Shown piece by piece: positions 22,491 to 31,615 of a DNA stretch of 37,610 nucleotides. This stretch comes from Ferrimicrobium sp. (GTDB taxonomy: Bacteria; Actinomycetota; Acidimicrobiia; Acidimicrobiales; Acidimicrobiaceae): contig JALCZJ010000025.1 of NCBI GenBank assembly GCA_022690815.1, positions 1-37,610 of the forward strand, in the 5' to 3' direction. The position numbers were made by a program, and so were the translations under genes. Numbering within the stretch: position 1 is the first letter of the stretch; every line of letters starts with the position of its first letter. The notes beneath the pieces are model-generated. The model ran no database searches. It saw only the letters and a list, made by a program, of their open reading frames with translations, and was not told where the DNA came from.

Positions 22491-25400
22491 GTCAGATACT
22501 CTGTCGTCGGTACTTGTAATTGGGTCTGGCCCGATCGTGATTGGACAGGCGAGTGAGTTCGACTATTCGGGGGTGCAGGCCTGTCGAGTCTTGCGAGCAG
22601 AGGGCCTTCGAGTGATCCTTGCAAACTCCAACCCAGCCACGATCATGACCGATCCGGAGTTCGCCGATGCCACCTATATCGAACCCCTGACACTCGAGGT
22701 GATGACCAAGATCATCGAACGGGAACGGCCTGATGCGCTCCTGCCGACCCTTGGTGGCCAGACCGCCCTCAACTTGGCCATGGAGCTTGACGCAAGCGGG
22801 GTGTTGGCGCGTTATGGGGTACAGATGATTGGAGCCAAGCCCGAAGCGATTCAGATTGCGGAGAGTCGCGAGGCCTTCAAGGAGCTGCTTATCACCATGG
22901 GATATGGGGGCGCCACCATCAAGGGTGGTATCGCTCGTTCCATTGAGGACGCGACTAAGATCGTGCGCACGCTGGGGTTCCCGGTTATGTTGCGGCCATC
23001 GTTTATCCTTGGCGGCGCAGGAACCGGTATTGCTCATTCCCAAGATGAATTTCTGGCCATGATGGAGGAGGGGTTGCGGGCGTCTCCGGTCAACGAGGTC
23101 CTCGTCGAGGAGTCGATCGCGGGTTGGAAGGAGTTCGAACTCGAGGTCATGCGCGATAGGAACGATAATTGCGTGGTGGTCTGTTCGATCGAAAATTTGG
23201 ATCCCATGGGTGTCCATACCGGTGACTCCATCACCGTTGCACCGATCCAGACGTTGACCGATCTCCAATACCAGGAGATGCGCTCGTTGTCTTTTGCCGT
23301 TCTGCGAGGGGTGGGCGTCGAGACCGGAGGTTCTAACGTCCAGTTCGCCGTGGACCCTGCGACTGGGCGGATGGTGGTGGTTGAGATGAACCCACGGGTA
23401 TCACGCTCCTCCGCGTTGGCGTCGAAGGCCACCGGTTTCCCGATCGCCAAGATCGCTACCAAACTTGCGCTCGGCTATACCTTGGATGAGATCAACAACG
23501 ATATCACCGAGGTGACGCCGGCCAGCTTTGAACCCGCCCTCGACTACGTGGTGGTCAAGGTTCCACGGTGGGTGTTTGAAAAGTTCGAAGGGGTGCCGGA
23601 GGTGCTCTCGACCTCCATGCAGTCGGTCGGTGAGGCGATGGCGATTGGGCGAAGCTTCGCCGAGGCATTACAAAAGGCGTTGCGCTCGATCGAGCGATCA
23701 CGGGACGGCCTGAACGCTGACGAGAGTGAGCGCGAGGTGCGTGCCCTCTCTGACGAGGAGTTGCTCGCACAGCTCACGGTGGCCTCGCCGAATCGTATCT
23801 TCTTGGTTGGTGAGGCCCTCTACCGGGGTATCGGGATCGATGTGGTGCATGCCACGACGCGGATCGATCCCTGGTTTCTCGCTGAAATCGAGGAGCTGCT
23901 CTCGGTGCGACACCTACTTGAGGGCATGGCAGGTGATCTGAGCCGGCTTGGACGCGATGAACTCATGCGTGCTCGACGGGCCGGTTTTGGCGATGCGCAG
24001 CTGGCTTATCTCTTAGGTGTCGACCTTAGCGAGGTGCGCAAGCTGCGGGCCAACTTGGGCGTGGCGAGTACCTACCAGTCGGTCGACACCTGCGCAGGGG
24101 AGTTTGAGGCCCACACACCGTACTTCTACTCCTCGAGTGAGGCGGCCACGGAGGTGGTTGGACTCGACGCCCCGACGGTCATCATTCTTGGTTCGGGTCC
24201 GAACCGGATCGGGCAGGGCATCGAGTTCGATTACTGCTGTGTGCACGCGAGTTTCGCCCTGCGCGAGCTTGGTTATCGCACGGTCATGGTGAACTCTAAC
24301 CCAGAGACGGTCTCGACCGATTACGACACCTCCTCACGGCTTTACATGGAGCCGCTGGCGCTCGAACATGTGCTTGACGTGATCGAGGCCGAGCGCAGCC
24401 GCTCCAATCTTGTCGGGGTATTCGTGGCCTTTGGTGGACAGACCCCGCTAAAACTGGCCCGCCATCTCGATGAATCCCTGATCCTTGGCACCTCGGGGGC
24501 GGCGATCGATCGTGCAGAGGACCGCAATCTGTGGTCTGAGCTTTGCGAATCCCTTGGTATTCTGCAGCCCCCAGGCACTACGGTCACAAGCCTCGAGGAG
24601 GCAAAGCGCGCGGCACGAGAGGTCGGGTACCCCGTGCTGATCCGGCCCTCCTACGTGCTGGGTGGCCGTGCCATGGAGATCGTGGCCAACGAGGAGGATC
24701 TTACCCATAGCTTCTTGCGCCTCGCCTCACTGAGCGACGAGGGGCAGATGTCGCAGTCGCGCCCGGTGTTGATCGACCGATTCCTCGAAGGTGCCATCGA
24801 GGTCGATGTGGATGCCGTTCGGGATGCGACCGGTGAGGTGCTCATCGGAGGGGTTATGGAACACGTCGAGGAGGCCGGAGTGCACTCTGGCGATTCGGCA
24901 TGCGTGTTACCCCCAGTCACCCTCTCACCTAAGGTGATTGCTAACATCGAGGCCATCATCACGGCGGTCGCCAACGAGCTCGGTGTGGTGGGGCTCATCA
25001 ACATGCAGTTTGGGGTACAAGACGAGACGGTGTACGTGATCGAGGCAAACCCGAGGGCATCACGGACAGTACCGTTTGTGGCTAAAGCGACCGGCATCCC
25101 ACTCGCTAAGATCGCGGCACGGGTGATGGTCGGTGAGACCCTTGGGGACCTGCGCGCAGCCGGTATCGTCACGATTCGGCGTGGCTCACACTATTCGGTC
25201 AAGGAAGCTGTCTTGCCATTTCATCGGTTTCCGGCCGCTGACTCGTTGCTGGGGCCTGAGATGCGCTCTACCGGTGAGGTGATGGGCATCGACGCCTCCT
25301 TTGAACTGGCCTTTGCCAAGTCACAACTCGCTGCCGGCACGGTGTTGCCCGATGGCGGTATGATCTTTCTTTCGCTGGCCAATCGCGACAAGGCAACCGG

Positions 25401-25785
25401 GCTCGTCCTGGCCCGTGAACTGGTGAGCCTTGGGTTCACCCTGGCAGCGACCTATGGCACCGCGGGTTTCCTGCGAAGCAATGGCGTTGCGATCGAGCTC
25501 CTGGTAGACAAGGTCCATGAGGAGCGAGTGACCGACGTGGGCACGGCGCGAGACGGACTTGTCGATGCGGTATGGCTCTTGAACTCACGCCAGGTGTCAT
25601 TGGTGATCAACACACCTGAGGGCTCAGGCCCCCGCGTCGATGGCCGTCGAATCCGAGCTGCAGCACAACGGTTACGGGTTCCCTGCATCACGACGATGGC
25701 CGCAGCGCTGGCGGTGGCTGGTGGGATCGGCGCTTTGCGCAACACTGGCTATCAGGTGACGCCCATTCAGGATTACCATCGGTGA
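22483..25785 (+). CDS. carB: Carbamoyl-phosphate synthase large subunit
   Basis: 1100 residues from GTG 22483 (AAGGAG 6 bases upstream). Two homologous ATP-grasp halves make carboxyphosphate and then carbamoyl phosphate for pyrimidine and arginine synthesis. The first half begins [20 protein letters not shown], the second [20 protein letters not shown] around residue 566; both have the ATP-grasp segments ([11 protein letters not shown] and [13 protein letters not shown]) and metal ligands in [12 protein letters not shown] and [14 protein letters not shown]-terminal MGS-like allosteric domain (about 960-1100, [12 protein letters not shown] onward) would bind effectors such as UMP. Ends in a GTGA overlap with pyrD. 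Confidence 0.98.
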   Translation: MPRSDTLSSVLVIGSGPIVIGQASEFDYSGVQACRVLRAEGLRVILANSNPATIMTDPEFADATYIEPLTLEVMTKIIERERPDALLPTLGGQTALNLAMELDASGVLARYGVQMIGAKPEAIQIAESREAFKELLITMGYGGATIKGGIARSIEDATKIVRTLGFPVMLRPSFILGGAGTGIAHSQDEFLAMMEEGLRASPVNEVLVEESIAGWKEFELEVMRDRNDNCVVVCSIENLDPMGVHTGDSITVAPIQTLTDLQYQEMRSLSFAVLRGVGVETGGSNVQFAVDPATGRMVVVEMNPRVSRSSALASKATGFPIAKIATKLALGYTLDEINNDITEVTPASFEPALDYVVVKVPRWVFEKFEGVPEVLSTSMQSVGEAMAIGRSFAEALQKALRSIERSRDGLNADESEREVRALSDEELLAQLTVASPNRIFLVGEALYRGIGIDVVHATTRIDPWFLAEIEELLSVRHLLEGMAGDLSRLGRDELMRARRAGFGDAQLAYLLGVDLSEVRKLRANLGVASTYQSVDTCAGEFEAHTPYFYSSSEAATEVVGLDAPTVIILGSGPNRIGQGIEFDYCCVHASFALRELGYRTVMVNSNPETVSTDYDTSSRLYMEPLALEHVLDVIEAERSRSNLVGVFVAFGGQTPLKLARHLDESLILGTSGAAIDRAEDRNLWSELCESLGILQPPGTTVTSLEEAKRAAREVGYPVLIRPSYVLGGRAMEIVANEEDLTHSFLRLASLSDEGQMSQSRPVLIDRFLEGAIEVDVDAVRDATGEVLIGGVMEHVEEAGVHSGDSACVLPPVTLSPKVIANIEAIITAVANELGVVGLINMQFGVQDETVYVIEANPRASRTVPFVAKATGIPLAKIAARVMVGETLGDLRAAGIVTIRRGSHYSVKEAVLPFHRFPAADSLLGPEMRSTGEVMGIDASFELAFAKSQLAAGTVLPDGGMIFLSLANRDKATGLVLARELVSLGFTLAATYGTAGFLRSNGVAIELLVDKVHEERVTDVGTARDGLVDAVWLLNSRQVSLVINTPEGSGPRVDGRRIRAAAQRLRVPCITTMAAALAVAGGIGALRNTGYQVTPIQDYHR

Positions 25786-26708
25786 GCCGAGGCGTGGATC
25801 TGTCGGTCAGGCTTGGCCAGCTCCGGCTCCAAAATCCGGTGATGACGGCGTCCGGTACCGCTGGCTACGGTGTCGAGTTTGCCAACGTCATCGACCTTAC
25901 GCTTCTTGGGGCCCACATGACCAAATCGCTCGCCGTCTTCGCCCATGCTGGGAACCCTGCGCCGCGACTGGCGCCGCTCGTTGGGGGGATGTTGAACTCG
26001 GTTGGTTTGCCTGGCCCGGGTATTGAGGCTTGGCTTGGCACCCACTATCGGCCGCTGCTGCAATCTGGTGCCGTCTTCGGTGTCAGTATCTGGGGTCGAA
26101 CCATCGATGACTACATCGAGGCGGCCACCCTACTGGCTCACGGGGCACCCGAGGTGGCACTGATCGAGCTCAACGTCTCGTGCCCAAATACTGAGGCTGG
26201 TGATCGGCTGTTTGCTCATGATCCGGTGAGCACGGCTGCGATCGTTGCGGGCTGTCGAGCGGTCATGGATCGACCACTGTATGTGAAACTCTCCCCGAAC
26301 ACTGATCGGTATTTGGAGGTCGCCGGTGCGGCCATCGAGGCCGGAGCCGATGGACTCGTTGCCATCAACACCGTCTTTGGTCAGTGGTTTGATGAGCGTG
26401 GCCCAGCACTTGGGACACCACGAGGTGGTGGACTTTCAGGTCCTCAGATTCATGGTATTGCCCTGCGAATCGTCGGCGAATTGCGCCAGAAGTTTGGGGC
26501 CATTCCGATCGTGGGTGTTGGTGGTATTGCGAGCGCCGGTGGAGTCCTTCGCATGCTGAGAGCCGGCGCCAATGCCATCCAGGTCGGTACCGCCAACTTT
26601 GTCGATCCACGACGATCACAACTCATCATCGACCAGCTCAGAGCCCGGGTCCAGATCTCAGGGATGGCGTCATTGGGTGAACTCGTTGACTCGGGCTTTG
26701 CGGGATGA
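25782..26708 (+). CDS. pyrD: Dihydroorotate dehydrogenase, class 1B-like catalytic subunit
   Basis: 308 residues from GTG 25782, coupled to carB by a 4-base overlap. A cytosolic FMN enzyme that oxidises dihydroorotate to orotate. The start [24 protein letters not shown], the catalytic Cys in [10 protein letters not shown] (class 1; class 2 has Ser), KLSPN, and the FMN phosphate-binding [11 protein letters not shown] and [12 protein letters not shown] are typical of PyrDB. Class 1B enzymes normally work with the FeS/FAD subunit PyrK, usually encoded next door; no pyrK is present in this operon. Confidence 0.95.
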   Translation: MSRGVDLSVRLGQLRLQNPVMTASGTAGYGVEFANVIDLTLLGAHMTKSLAVFAHAGNPAPRLAPLVGGMLNSVGLPGPGIEAWLGTHYRPLLQSGAVFGVSIWGRTIDDYIEAATLLAHGAPEVALIELNVSCPNTEAGDRLFAHDPVSTAAIVAGCRAVMDRPLYVKLSPNTDRYLEVAGAAIEAGADGLVAINTVFGQWFDERGPALGTPRGGGLSGPQIHGIALRIVGELRQKFGAIPIVGVGGIASAGGVLRMLRAGANAIQVGTANFVDPRRSQLIIDQLRARVQISGMASLGELVDSGFAG

Positions 26709-26770
26709 GTTTGTGATCGGCCGAGGCCCAGGAGAAGTTATCCATGAATCATAGTAAAGGAGAGTGGGCG

Positions 26771-27445
26771 ATGAGGGAACGATTGATTCTGGCACTCGAT
26801 CGTGACGATACGGTCGCCGCCATGCGTTTGGCAACTGGCTTGCGCGAGTATTTTGGCATCGTCAAGGTGGGGCTTGAGCTGTTCTCGGCAGCTGGTCCTT
26901 CCGTCGTATTTGGGTTGCGTGAGGCAGGATTTCGGGTATTTATCGACGTCAAGCTTCATGATATACCGACGACAGTTGGTCGAGCGTCTCGCGTACTAGG
27001 ATCGCTTGGCCCGGCGTTTGTTACCATGCACGCAGTTGGGGGTGTCGAGATGGTCCTCCGCGGCGTTGAGGGGTTGATGGAGGGGGCCTCTTTGGCAGGG
27101 GAGGAGATGCCCGTGGCCTTAGCGGTCACCGTGTTGACCTCGGAGGCCAGCGCCGACCCCGAACTCCTAGGGACCCGGATCTCCATTGCGCTCGCTGGGG
27201 GTGCGCAAGGCTATGTTGCGAGTGCTCACGATCTCGCGACGACGCGGACGCTTGCCCCGGCAATGATCTCGGTGGTGCCAGGGATTCGGACAGCCGATGG
27301 GTCAGTAGATGATCAGCGTCGGGTGGCGACGGCCAGTGAGGCGCTCGCTGGCGGCGCCGACTATCTGGTCATTGGGAGGATGGTGACCGAGGCGGCTGAT
27401 CCGGTTGCGGCAGCGATGACCCTGGTGACAGGGCTCGCTGGCTAA
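26771..27445 (+). CDS. pyrF: Orotidine 5'-phosphate decarboxylase, group I
   Basis: 224 residues from ATG 26771, chosen because AAAGGAG (26756-26762) is 8 bases upstream; an ATG at 26744 is in frame but less well placed. It makes UMP from OMP. Motifs: LILALDRDD at the start, the catalytic Asp-Lys-Asp array in FIDVKLHDIPTTV, TMHAVGG, and the phosphate-binding VVPGIRTADGSVDDQRRVATASEAL and DYLVIGRMVTEAADP. The group I type is notable because many actinobacteria (for example mycobacteria) carry the longer group II enzyme. Last gene of the pyr operon. Confidence 0.96.
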   Translation: MRERLILALDRDDTVAAMRLATGLREYFGIVKVGLELFSAAGPSVVFGLREAGFRVFIDVKLHDIPTTVGRASRVLGSLGPAFVTMHAVGGVEMVLRGVEGLMEGASLAGEEMPVALAVTVLTSEASADPELLGTRISIALAGGAQGYVASAHDLATTRTLAPAMISVVPGIRTADGSVDDQRRVATASEALAGGADYLVIGRMVTEAADPVAAAMTLVTGLAG

Positions 27446-27506
27446 GAATCTGGTGGGTTTTTACTGTTTTCTTGTCAAAACGGTCCTGTTGGCCTTCGGT
27501 ATCTGC

Positions 27507-27512
27507 TAATTT
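27507..27512 (+). promoter_or_regulatory. Extended -10 element for leaderless mihF
   Basis: TGC-TAATTT, followed after 6 bases by the mihF ATG at 27519. No Shine-Dalgarno is present. Transcription would begin at or one base before the A of ATG. The geometry is the same as upstream of aroC. Confidence 0.5.
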
Positions 27513-27518
27513 GCGCTT

Positions 27519-27839
27519 ATGCCATTGCCACCACAATTGACGCCAGAACAGAGGGCCGCTGCACTTGCTAAGGGTGCAGAGGCAAGGAGGGCCCGTGCCG
27601 AGGTGAAGGAGCGCCTCAAGACTGGTAGTATGCCGCTTTCTGAGCTACTTGCGCAAGCTGAGAAGGATGAGATCATCGGGAGGATGAAGGTCCTTTCGGT
27701 TATCGAGTCGCTCCCGGGAATTGGGAAGATCAAGGCCCGCCGGATTATGGAGGATATCGGTATCGCCGAGACTCGCCGTGTTCAGGGCCTAGGCGCGGTA
27801 CAACGCAAGCGCTTGCTCGAAGAGACCGAGCGCCACTGA
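27519..27839 (+). CDS. mihF: Actinobacterial integration host factor (mIHF)
   Basis: 106 residues, the size of the short form. A basic N-terminal helix (LTPEQRAAALAKGAEARRARAEVKERLKTG in outline) is followed by the helix-two-turn-helix domain ESLPGIGKIKARRIMEDIGI that contacts the DNA backbone, and a basic end. mIHF is an essential nucleoid-associated protein in mycobacteria and Streptomyces and is unrelated in fold to E. coli IHF. Its position just before gmk is the standard actinobacterial arrangement. The stop overlaps the presumed gmk CTG start by 4 bases. Confidence 0.95.
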   Translation: MPLPPQLTPEQRAAALAKGAEARRARAEVKERLKTGSMPLSELLAQAEKDEIIGRMKVLSVIESLPGIGKIKARRIMEDIGIAETRRVQGLGAVQRKRLLEETERH

Positions 27840-28399
27840 TCGTCGTCCTCTGCGGCCCCGGCGGGGTTGGCAAAGGGACGATCGCCACTGAGGTAGTCCG
27901 CCGGATTCCTTCATTGGCGCTTTCCATATCTTGGACGACGCGCAAAATCCGCCCCGGTGAGTCGGAGGATGCCTATGTTTTCGTGAGTCGTAAGCGGTTT
28001 CTCGCGGCCGTCGACGTTGGCTTTTTTCTTGAGTGGGAGGAGTTTGGCCACAATCTCTACGGCACACCGCGTCCCAATGCGGGAGCGGGCCCCAATGGGG
28101 GGCATAGTGCGGTGCTGTTGGAGATCGACGCCAAGGGAGCGCGAACGGTTAGGAGATTGGAGCCCTCGTCGCTGATTATCGGGCTGGAGCCCCCTTCACT
28201 TGCTGCGCTACGCGACCGCATGGGTGGTCGTGGCGATTCCCCTGAACATATCGAACGCCGGGTGAAGATCGCGGACGAGGAGATGGCGCTTGCGAGAAGC
28301 ATCGCCGATCACGTCGTGGTCAACGATGATCTTGGGAGCGCCGTCGACGAGGTCGTTCACCTGATCGAGGCCTGGCTGCAGGAAAGATCCACAAGATAG
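27836..28399 (+). CDS. gmk: Guanylate kinase, apparently starting at CTG
   Basis: 187 residues if read from CTG 27836. The P-loop VVLCGPGGVGKGT begins five residues later, exactly where guanylate kinases begin (family: M-IVVISGPSGVGKGT). In this frame there is no ATG, GTG or TTG between the upstream stop (27668) and the P-loop; the first standard start is TTG 27914, which would delete the ATP site. CTG overlaps the mihF stop as CTGA, parallel to the GTGA/ATGA junctions elsewhere here. Other motifs: SISWTTRKIRPGE, FGHNLYGTPR, LLEIDAKGARTV and the lid region RGDSPEHIERRVKIADEEM. It makes GDP from GMP and ATP. Confidence 0.93.
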   Translation: MIVVLCGPGGVGKGTIATEVVRRIPSLALSISWTTRKIRPGESEDAYVFVSRKRFLAAVDVGFFLEWEEFGHNLYGTPRPNAGAGPNGGHSAVLLEIDAKGARTVRRLEPSSLIIGLEPPSLAALRDRMGGRGDSPEHIERRVKIADEEMALARSIADHVVVNDDLGSAVDEVVHLIEAWLQERSTR

Positions 28400-28894
28400 G
28401 CGACGGTGTTCTTTCGTTCAACCCGTCAAACCCATGCTGGCGAGTGGTTGACGAGAATCCGGCTCGATTACTCACCTCTGATGGGCTCCCTGCAACGCTG
28501 GTGTTGATGGCTCTTGACGAGGGTGCGTTGTCGCTAGTGCAACGCTGCTCGATGTGGGTAACAACGCTTCGGATTGGGCCACCTTGTGCCCGGCGTCGTT
28601 GCCGATACTTGAGTCAAGGGGCCCCAGAAGCGGCTCGCGTCGATGGGTGCTGCTTGCCATGAACGTGTTAGCTCGTCGATTCATAGTCGTTCGATTCATG
28701 CTCGCTCGATTTTTCAGGGCTGATTCGGCGTTGAGTGGACTGAGAATACGGTGGCTCCCTGGATGATGGGTCGTTCGACACGGGGGCAGTCGTTGTGATG
28801 TGACCGGATTTTTGCCCATCAGTGGGTGCAACTAGCACAATTGGGCAACCAGGTTGTTTAAGCTGTTGAGCACGTAAGCCGTGAGGAGTGGGAA
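28400..28894. other. Non-coding gap between gmk and rpoZ
   Basis: About 495 bases without a convincing gene. A small frame at 28444-28662 has no ribosome-binding site and no familiar composition. The gap holds a threefold imperfect repeat (28671-28714) and presumably the rpoZ promoter. Confidence 0.55.
28671..28714. repeat. Three imperfect 14-15-base direct repeats upstream of rpoZ
   Basis: GCTCGTCGATTCATA (28671-28685), GTCGTTCGATTCAT (28686-28699) and GCTCGCTCGATTTTT (28700-28714) share the core TCGATT(CAT). They are spaced 14-15 bases apart and lie about 180 bases before the rpoZ start. Confidence 0.6.
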
Positions 28895-29176
28895 ATGGAA
28901 CGAACGAGGTCGATGTTGATGCCGCCAATCGAGGTGCTCCTTGAGGATACGGGATCGAAGTTCACCCTCGTGTCGCTGGCCGCAAAGCGCGCACGCCAGA
29001 TCAACGAGTACCGTAGTCGTCTTGGCGATGGCTTGGGTACGCTGATTCCTCCTCAGCTGGAGTCCGATGCGGCCAAGTCTTTGTCGTTGGCCTTCGATGA
29101 GATCGCTGCTGGCAAGATCGTTCCGGAGTTTCATGAGGAGCTTGCCGAAGTGGTCACCGACGACGAGCCGGAGTAG
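28895..29176 (+). CDS. rpoZ: RNA polymerase omega subunit
   Basis: 93 residues from ATG 28895, with GAGGAG upstream. Omega wraps the C-terminal tail of beta-prime and helps assembly. The family core SKFTLVSLAAKRARQINEYR is complete, and the SLAFDEIAAGKI segment matches the actinobacterial form. It lies in the standard gmk-rpoZ-coaBC order, 11 bases before coaBC. Confidence 0.96.
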   Translation: MERTRSMLMPPIEVLLEDTGSKFTLVSLAAKRARQINEYRSRLGDGLGTLIPPQLESDAAKSLSLAFDEIAAGKIVPEFHEELAEVVTDDEPE

Positions 29177-29187
29177 GGCTTTGGGTC

Positions 29188-30378
29188 GTGGCTGAGCACG
29201 TCGTCGTTGTCGTCACCGGCGGAGTAGCGGCCTTTAAATCTCTCGAGGTTGTCAGAGAACTACTTGAGCGGGGCTACGAGGTTGCCACTGTCATGACTGA
29301 GGCAGCCGAAAACTTTCTTGGCCCACAGTCGCTGGCCTCCGTTGGGCACACGAATCCCTCGCGTGGCCTGTTTGGCACCTCCCCTTCACCACATACTGAA
29401 TTGGCCGAGTGGGCCGATCTGTTCGTTGTCGTTCCCGCCACCGCTGACTTTTTGGCCAAGATGGCTCATGGTCAGGCTGACGACCTCGCTACCACCTCGC
29501 TGTTGGCCTTTGACGGACCGGTGATCGTCGCGCCTGCAATGCATTCGGCCATGTGGGAGGCGCCGGCGACGCAACGCAACGTGACCACGCTCATCGGTGA
29601 CGGTGTACATGTCATGGGCCCGACGAACGGGCGACTCGCTGGCGGTGATGTTGGTGTTGGACGGCTGGTAGATCCTCTTTGGATCGTCGAGGCGGTGAGG
29701 TATTGGCTCAGTGAGACCCCACGATCACTTGTCGGCCTGTCGATTACCGTCTCGGCTGGTGGAACGCGCGAGCCAATCGATGCCGTGCGCTACATTGGCA
29801 ACCGTTCCAGTGGTCGCCAGGGATTCGCTCTCGCCCAGGTGGCTGCCATTGCAGGAGCAACGGTGCGCTGTGTTGCCACGGTAGACCCGCCGTTTCCCCC
29901 TGACCTGATCGAGATCGTCCGTGTCGAGACCGCCGTTGAGATGCTCGAGGCCATGCTCGAGGCCCAGCACGATGCCGATGTGTTGATTATGAGCGCAGCG
30001 GTCGCGGACTTTCGCGTGCGAGAACCTTTTGCCGGCAAGGTCAAACGTGCCGGCAAGGAGCGCCTTGAGCTTTCGTTGGTTGCCAACCCGGATGTGTTGG
30101 TCGAACTGGTACGCCATCGTAGCGAGGACCAAATCATCGTCGGGTTCGCGGCTGAAGTAGAGAACCTTGAGGCCAGCGTTGCGTCGAAATTGGCGAGCAA
30201 GGGGGTGGATCTGATGGTTGGTAACAACGTCGCAGCTCCCGGCACCGCGTTTGGTTCACCAGATAACGCGGTGTATCTACTGGATCGCACGGGTCGTGCA
30301 TCCTGGGTCCCGCTCGCCGCCAAGGCTGAGGTCGCCAGTGCCATCTTGGCAGCGATCGCCGTCTTGGCCAAGGTCTAG
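29188..30378 (+). CDS. coaBC: Bifunctional phosphopantothenoylcysteine decarboxylase/synthase
   Basis: 396 residues from GTG 29188. Two CoA-biosynthesis steps: the N-terminal flavoprotein (CoaC, residues 1-175) decarboxylates PPC and the C-terminal half (CoaB, from about 185) joins phosphopantothenate to cysteine using CTP. Visible: [17 protein letters not shown], the catalytic His in [28 protein letters not shown], then [31 protein letters not shown] and GFAAEVE. Compared with E. coli Dfp, the PAMN Asn is His and the ACG-motif Cys is Gly ([12 protein letters not shown]); I recall similar changes in mycobacterial CoaBC, so these may be lineage features and not loss of function. Confidence 0.96.
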   Translation: MAEHVVVVVTGGVAAFKSLEVVRELLERGYEVATVMTEAAENFLGPQSLASVGHTNPSRGLFGTSPSPHTELAEWADLFVVVPATADFLAKMAHGQADDLATTSLLAFDGPVIVAPAMHSAMWEAPATQRNVTTLIGDGVHVMGPTNGRLAGGDVGVGRLVDPLWIVEAVRYWLSETPRSLVGLSITVSAGGTREPIDAVRYIGNRSSGRQGFALAQVAAIAGATVRCVATVDPPFPPDLIEIVRVETAVEMLEAMLEAQHDADVLIMSAAVADFRVREPFAGKVKRAGKERLELSLVANPDVLVELVRHRSEDQIIVGFAAEVENLEASVASKLASKGVDLMVGNNVAAPGTAFGSPDNAVYLLDRTGRASWVPLAAKAEVASAILAAIAVLAKV

Positions 30379-30427
30379 ACTGAGCCCAAGAAGAACGAGC
30401 CTTGTGGCCTTACCTGTTGGGAGATGC

Positions 30428-31615
30428 ATGCGTCCTTACCTCTTTACCTCTGAATCGGTGACCGAGGGACACCCCGATAAGATGGCTGACCAGATCTCTG
30501 ACTCCATCTTGGATGAGATCCTGGCCCAGGACCCCGAGTCACGGGTGGCCTGTGAGACGCTGTTGACCACGGGGCTCGTGGTGGTCGCAGGTGAGATTAC
30601 CACCGAAGGCTATGTCGATATCCCAAAGATCGTCCGTCGGACGATCTGTGACATTGGATACGACAATGAAACCTATGGCTTTGACGGCAACACCTGCGGC
30701 GTCATCGTCTCTCTCGATGAGCAGTCGCGCGATATTGCCAACGGGGTTTTGACGGCGTTCGAACGACGGGCTGGCCAAGGTGACCCACTCTCGGCACTGG
30801 GTGCCGGCGATCAAGGGATGATGTTTGGCTTTGCCTGTGACGAGACGGCTGACCTCATACCGTTGCCGATCTGGATCGCACATCGTCTGGCGCAGCGTTT
30901 GACCGAGGTGCGCCGGGCTGGGCTCCTCCCATACCTTCGACCTGACGGCAAGACCCAAGTCACCGTTGAGTACGAGGGCTATCGTCCGGTTCGGATCGAC
31001 AAGGTGCTGATCTCCACCCAACATCAGGCAGGGATCGACCTCGAGACACTGCTTAAACCCGATCTCACGTCGATCGTGATTGAACCGATGCTGCCGCGTT
31101 CCATCGACATTGAAGGTATGCAGGTCTTGACCAATCCCACTGGTCGGTTCGAGATCGGTGGGCCACACGCCGATACCGGCCTCACCGGTCGCAAGATCAT
31201 CGTCGACACCTACGGTGGCTCGGCGCGCCATGGTGGGGGAGCATTCTCAGGTAAAGATCCCTCGAAAGTGGATCGCTCAGCGGCCTATGCCGCGCGTTGG
31301 GTGGCCAAGCATGTCGTGGCCTCGGGAGCTGCTAAACGGTGCGAAGTGCAGATCGCCTACGCCATTGGAGTGGCTCATCCGGTGTCCATCATGGTCGACA
31401 CCTTCGGTACCGAGGTCGTCGATCCAGCCAAGATCGAAGCGGCGATCCGTACGATTTTCGACCTGCGCCCAGCGGCCATCATTGAGGCGTTGGATTTGCG
31501 ACGGCCGATCTATCGGCGAACGGCGGCCTACGGGCACTTTGGACGCAGTGGGGTTGGCTTCACTTGGGAAGAAACCTCGCGGCTCGAACCCTTCAAGGCG
31601 GAGCTTGGCCTCTAG
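30428..31615 (+). CDS. metK: S-adenosylmethionine synthetase
   Basis: 395 residues from ATG 30428 (GGGAG 4 bases upstream). The frame is open 70 codons further upstream, but that part overlaps coaBC and is unlike the family. It forms SAM from methionine and ATP. Motifs: [20 protein letters not shown] (ATP/metal His-Pro-Asp), [12 protein letters not shown], and the P-loop-like [19 protein letters not shown] are complete. No SAM riboswitch-like structure lies in the 49-base gap from coaBC. Its 3' end overlaps priA. Confidence 0.98.
   Translation: MRPYLFTSESVTEGHPDKMADQISDSILDEILAQDPESRVACETLLTTGLVVVAGEITTEGYVDIPKIVRRTICDIGYDNETYGFDGNTCGVIVSLDEQSRDIANGVLTAFERRAGQGDPLSALGAGDQGMMFGFACDETADLIPLPIWIAHRLAQRLTEVRRAGLLPYLRPDGKTQVTVEYEGYRPVRIDKVLISTQHQAGIDLETLLKPDLTSIVIEPMLPRSIDIEGMQVLTNPTGRFEIGGPHADTGLTGRKIIVDTYGGSARHGGGAFSGKDPSKVDRSAAYAARWVAKHVVASGAAKRCEVQIAYAIGVAHPVSIMVDTFGTEVVDPAKIEAAIRTIFDLRPAAIIEALDLRRPIYRRTAAYGHFGRSGVGFTWEETSRLEPFKAELGL

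Noticed and set aside
28444-28662. 72-codon plus-strand frame in the gmk-rpoZ gap
   Set aside because: No ribosome-binding site, no recognisable pattern, Cys/Arg-rich as expected for random GC-rich frames.
30218-30427. Upstream extension of metK by 70 codons
   Set aside because: It overlaps coaBC coding, is Arg/Ser/Pro-rich, and ATG 30428 gives the exact family N-terminus with a ribosome-binding site.
30379-30427. SAM riboswitch before metK
   Set aside because: Only 49 bases separate coaBC and metK and no SAM-aptamer-like paired elements are visible.
31158-31604. Upstream extension of priA by 149 codons within metK
   Set aside because: It reads through metK in another frame and is unlike PriA; TTG 31605 fits the family start.
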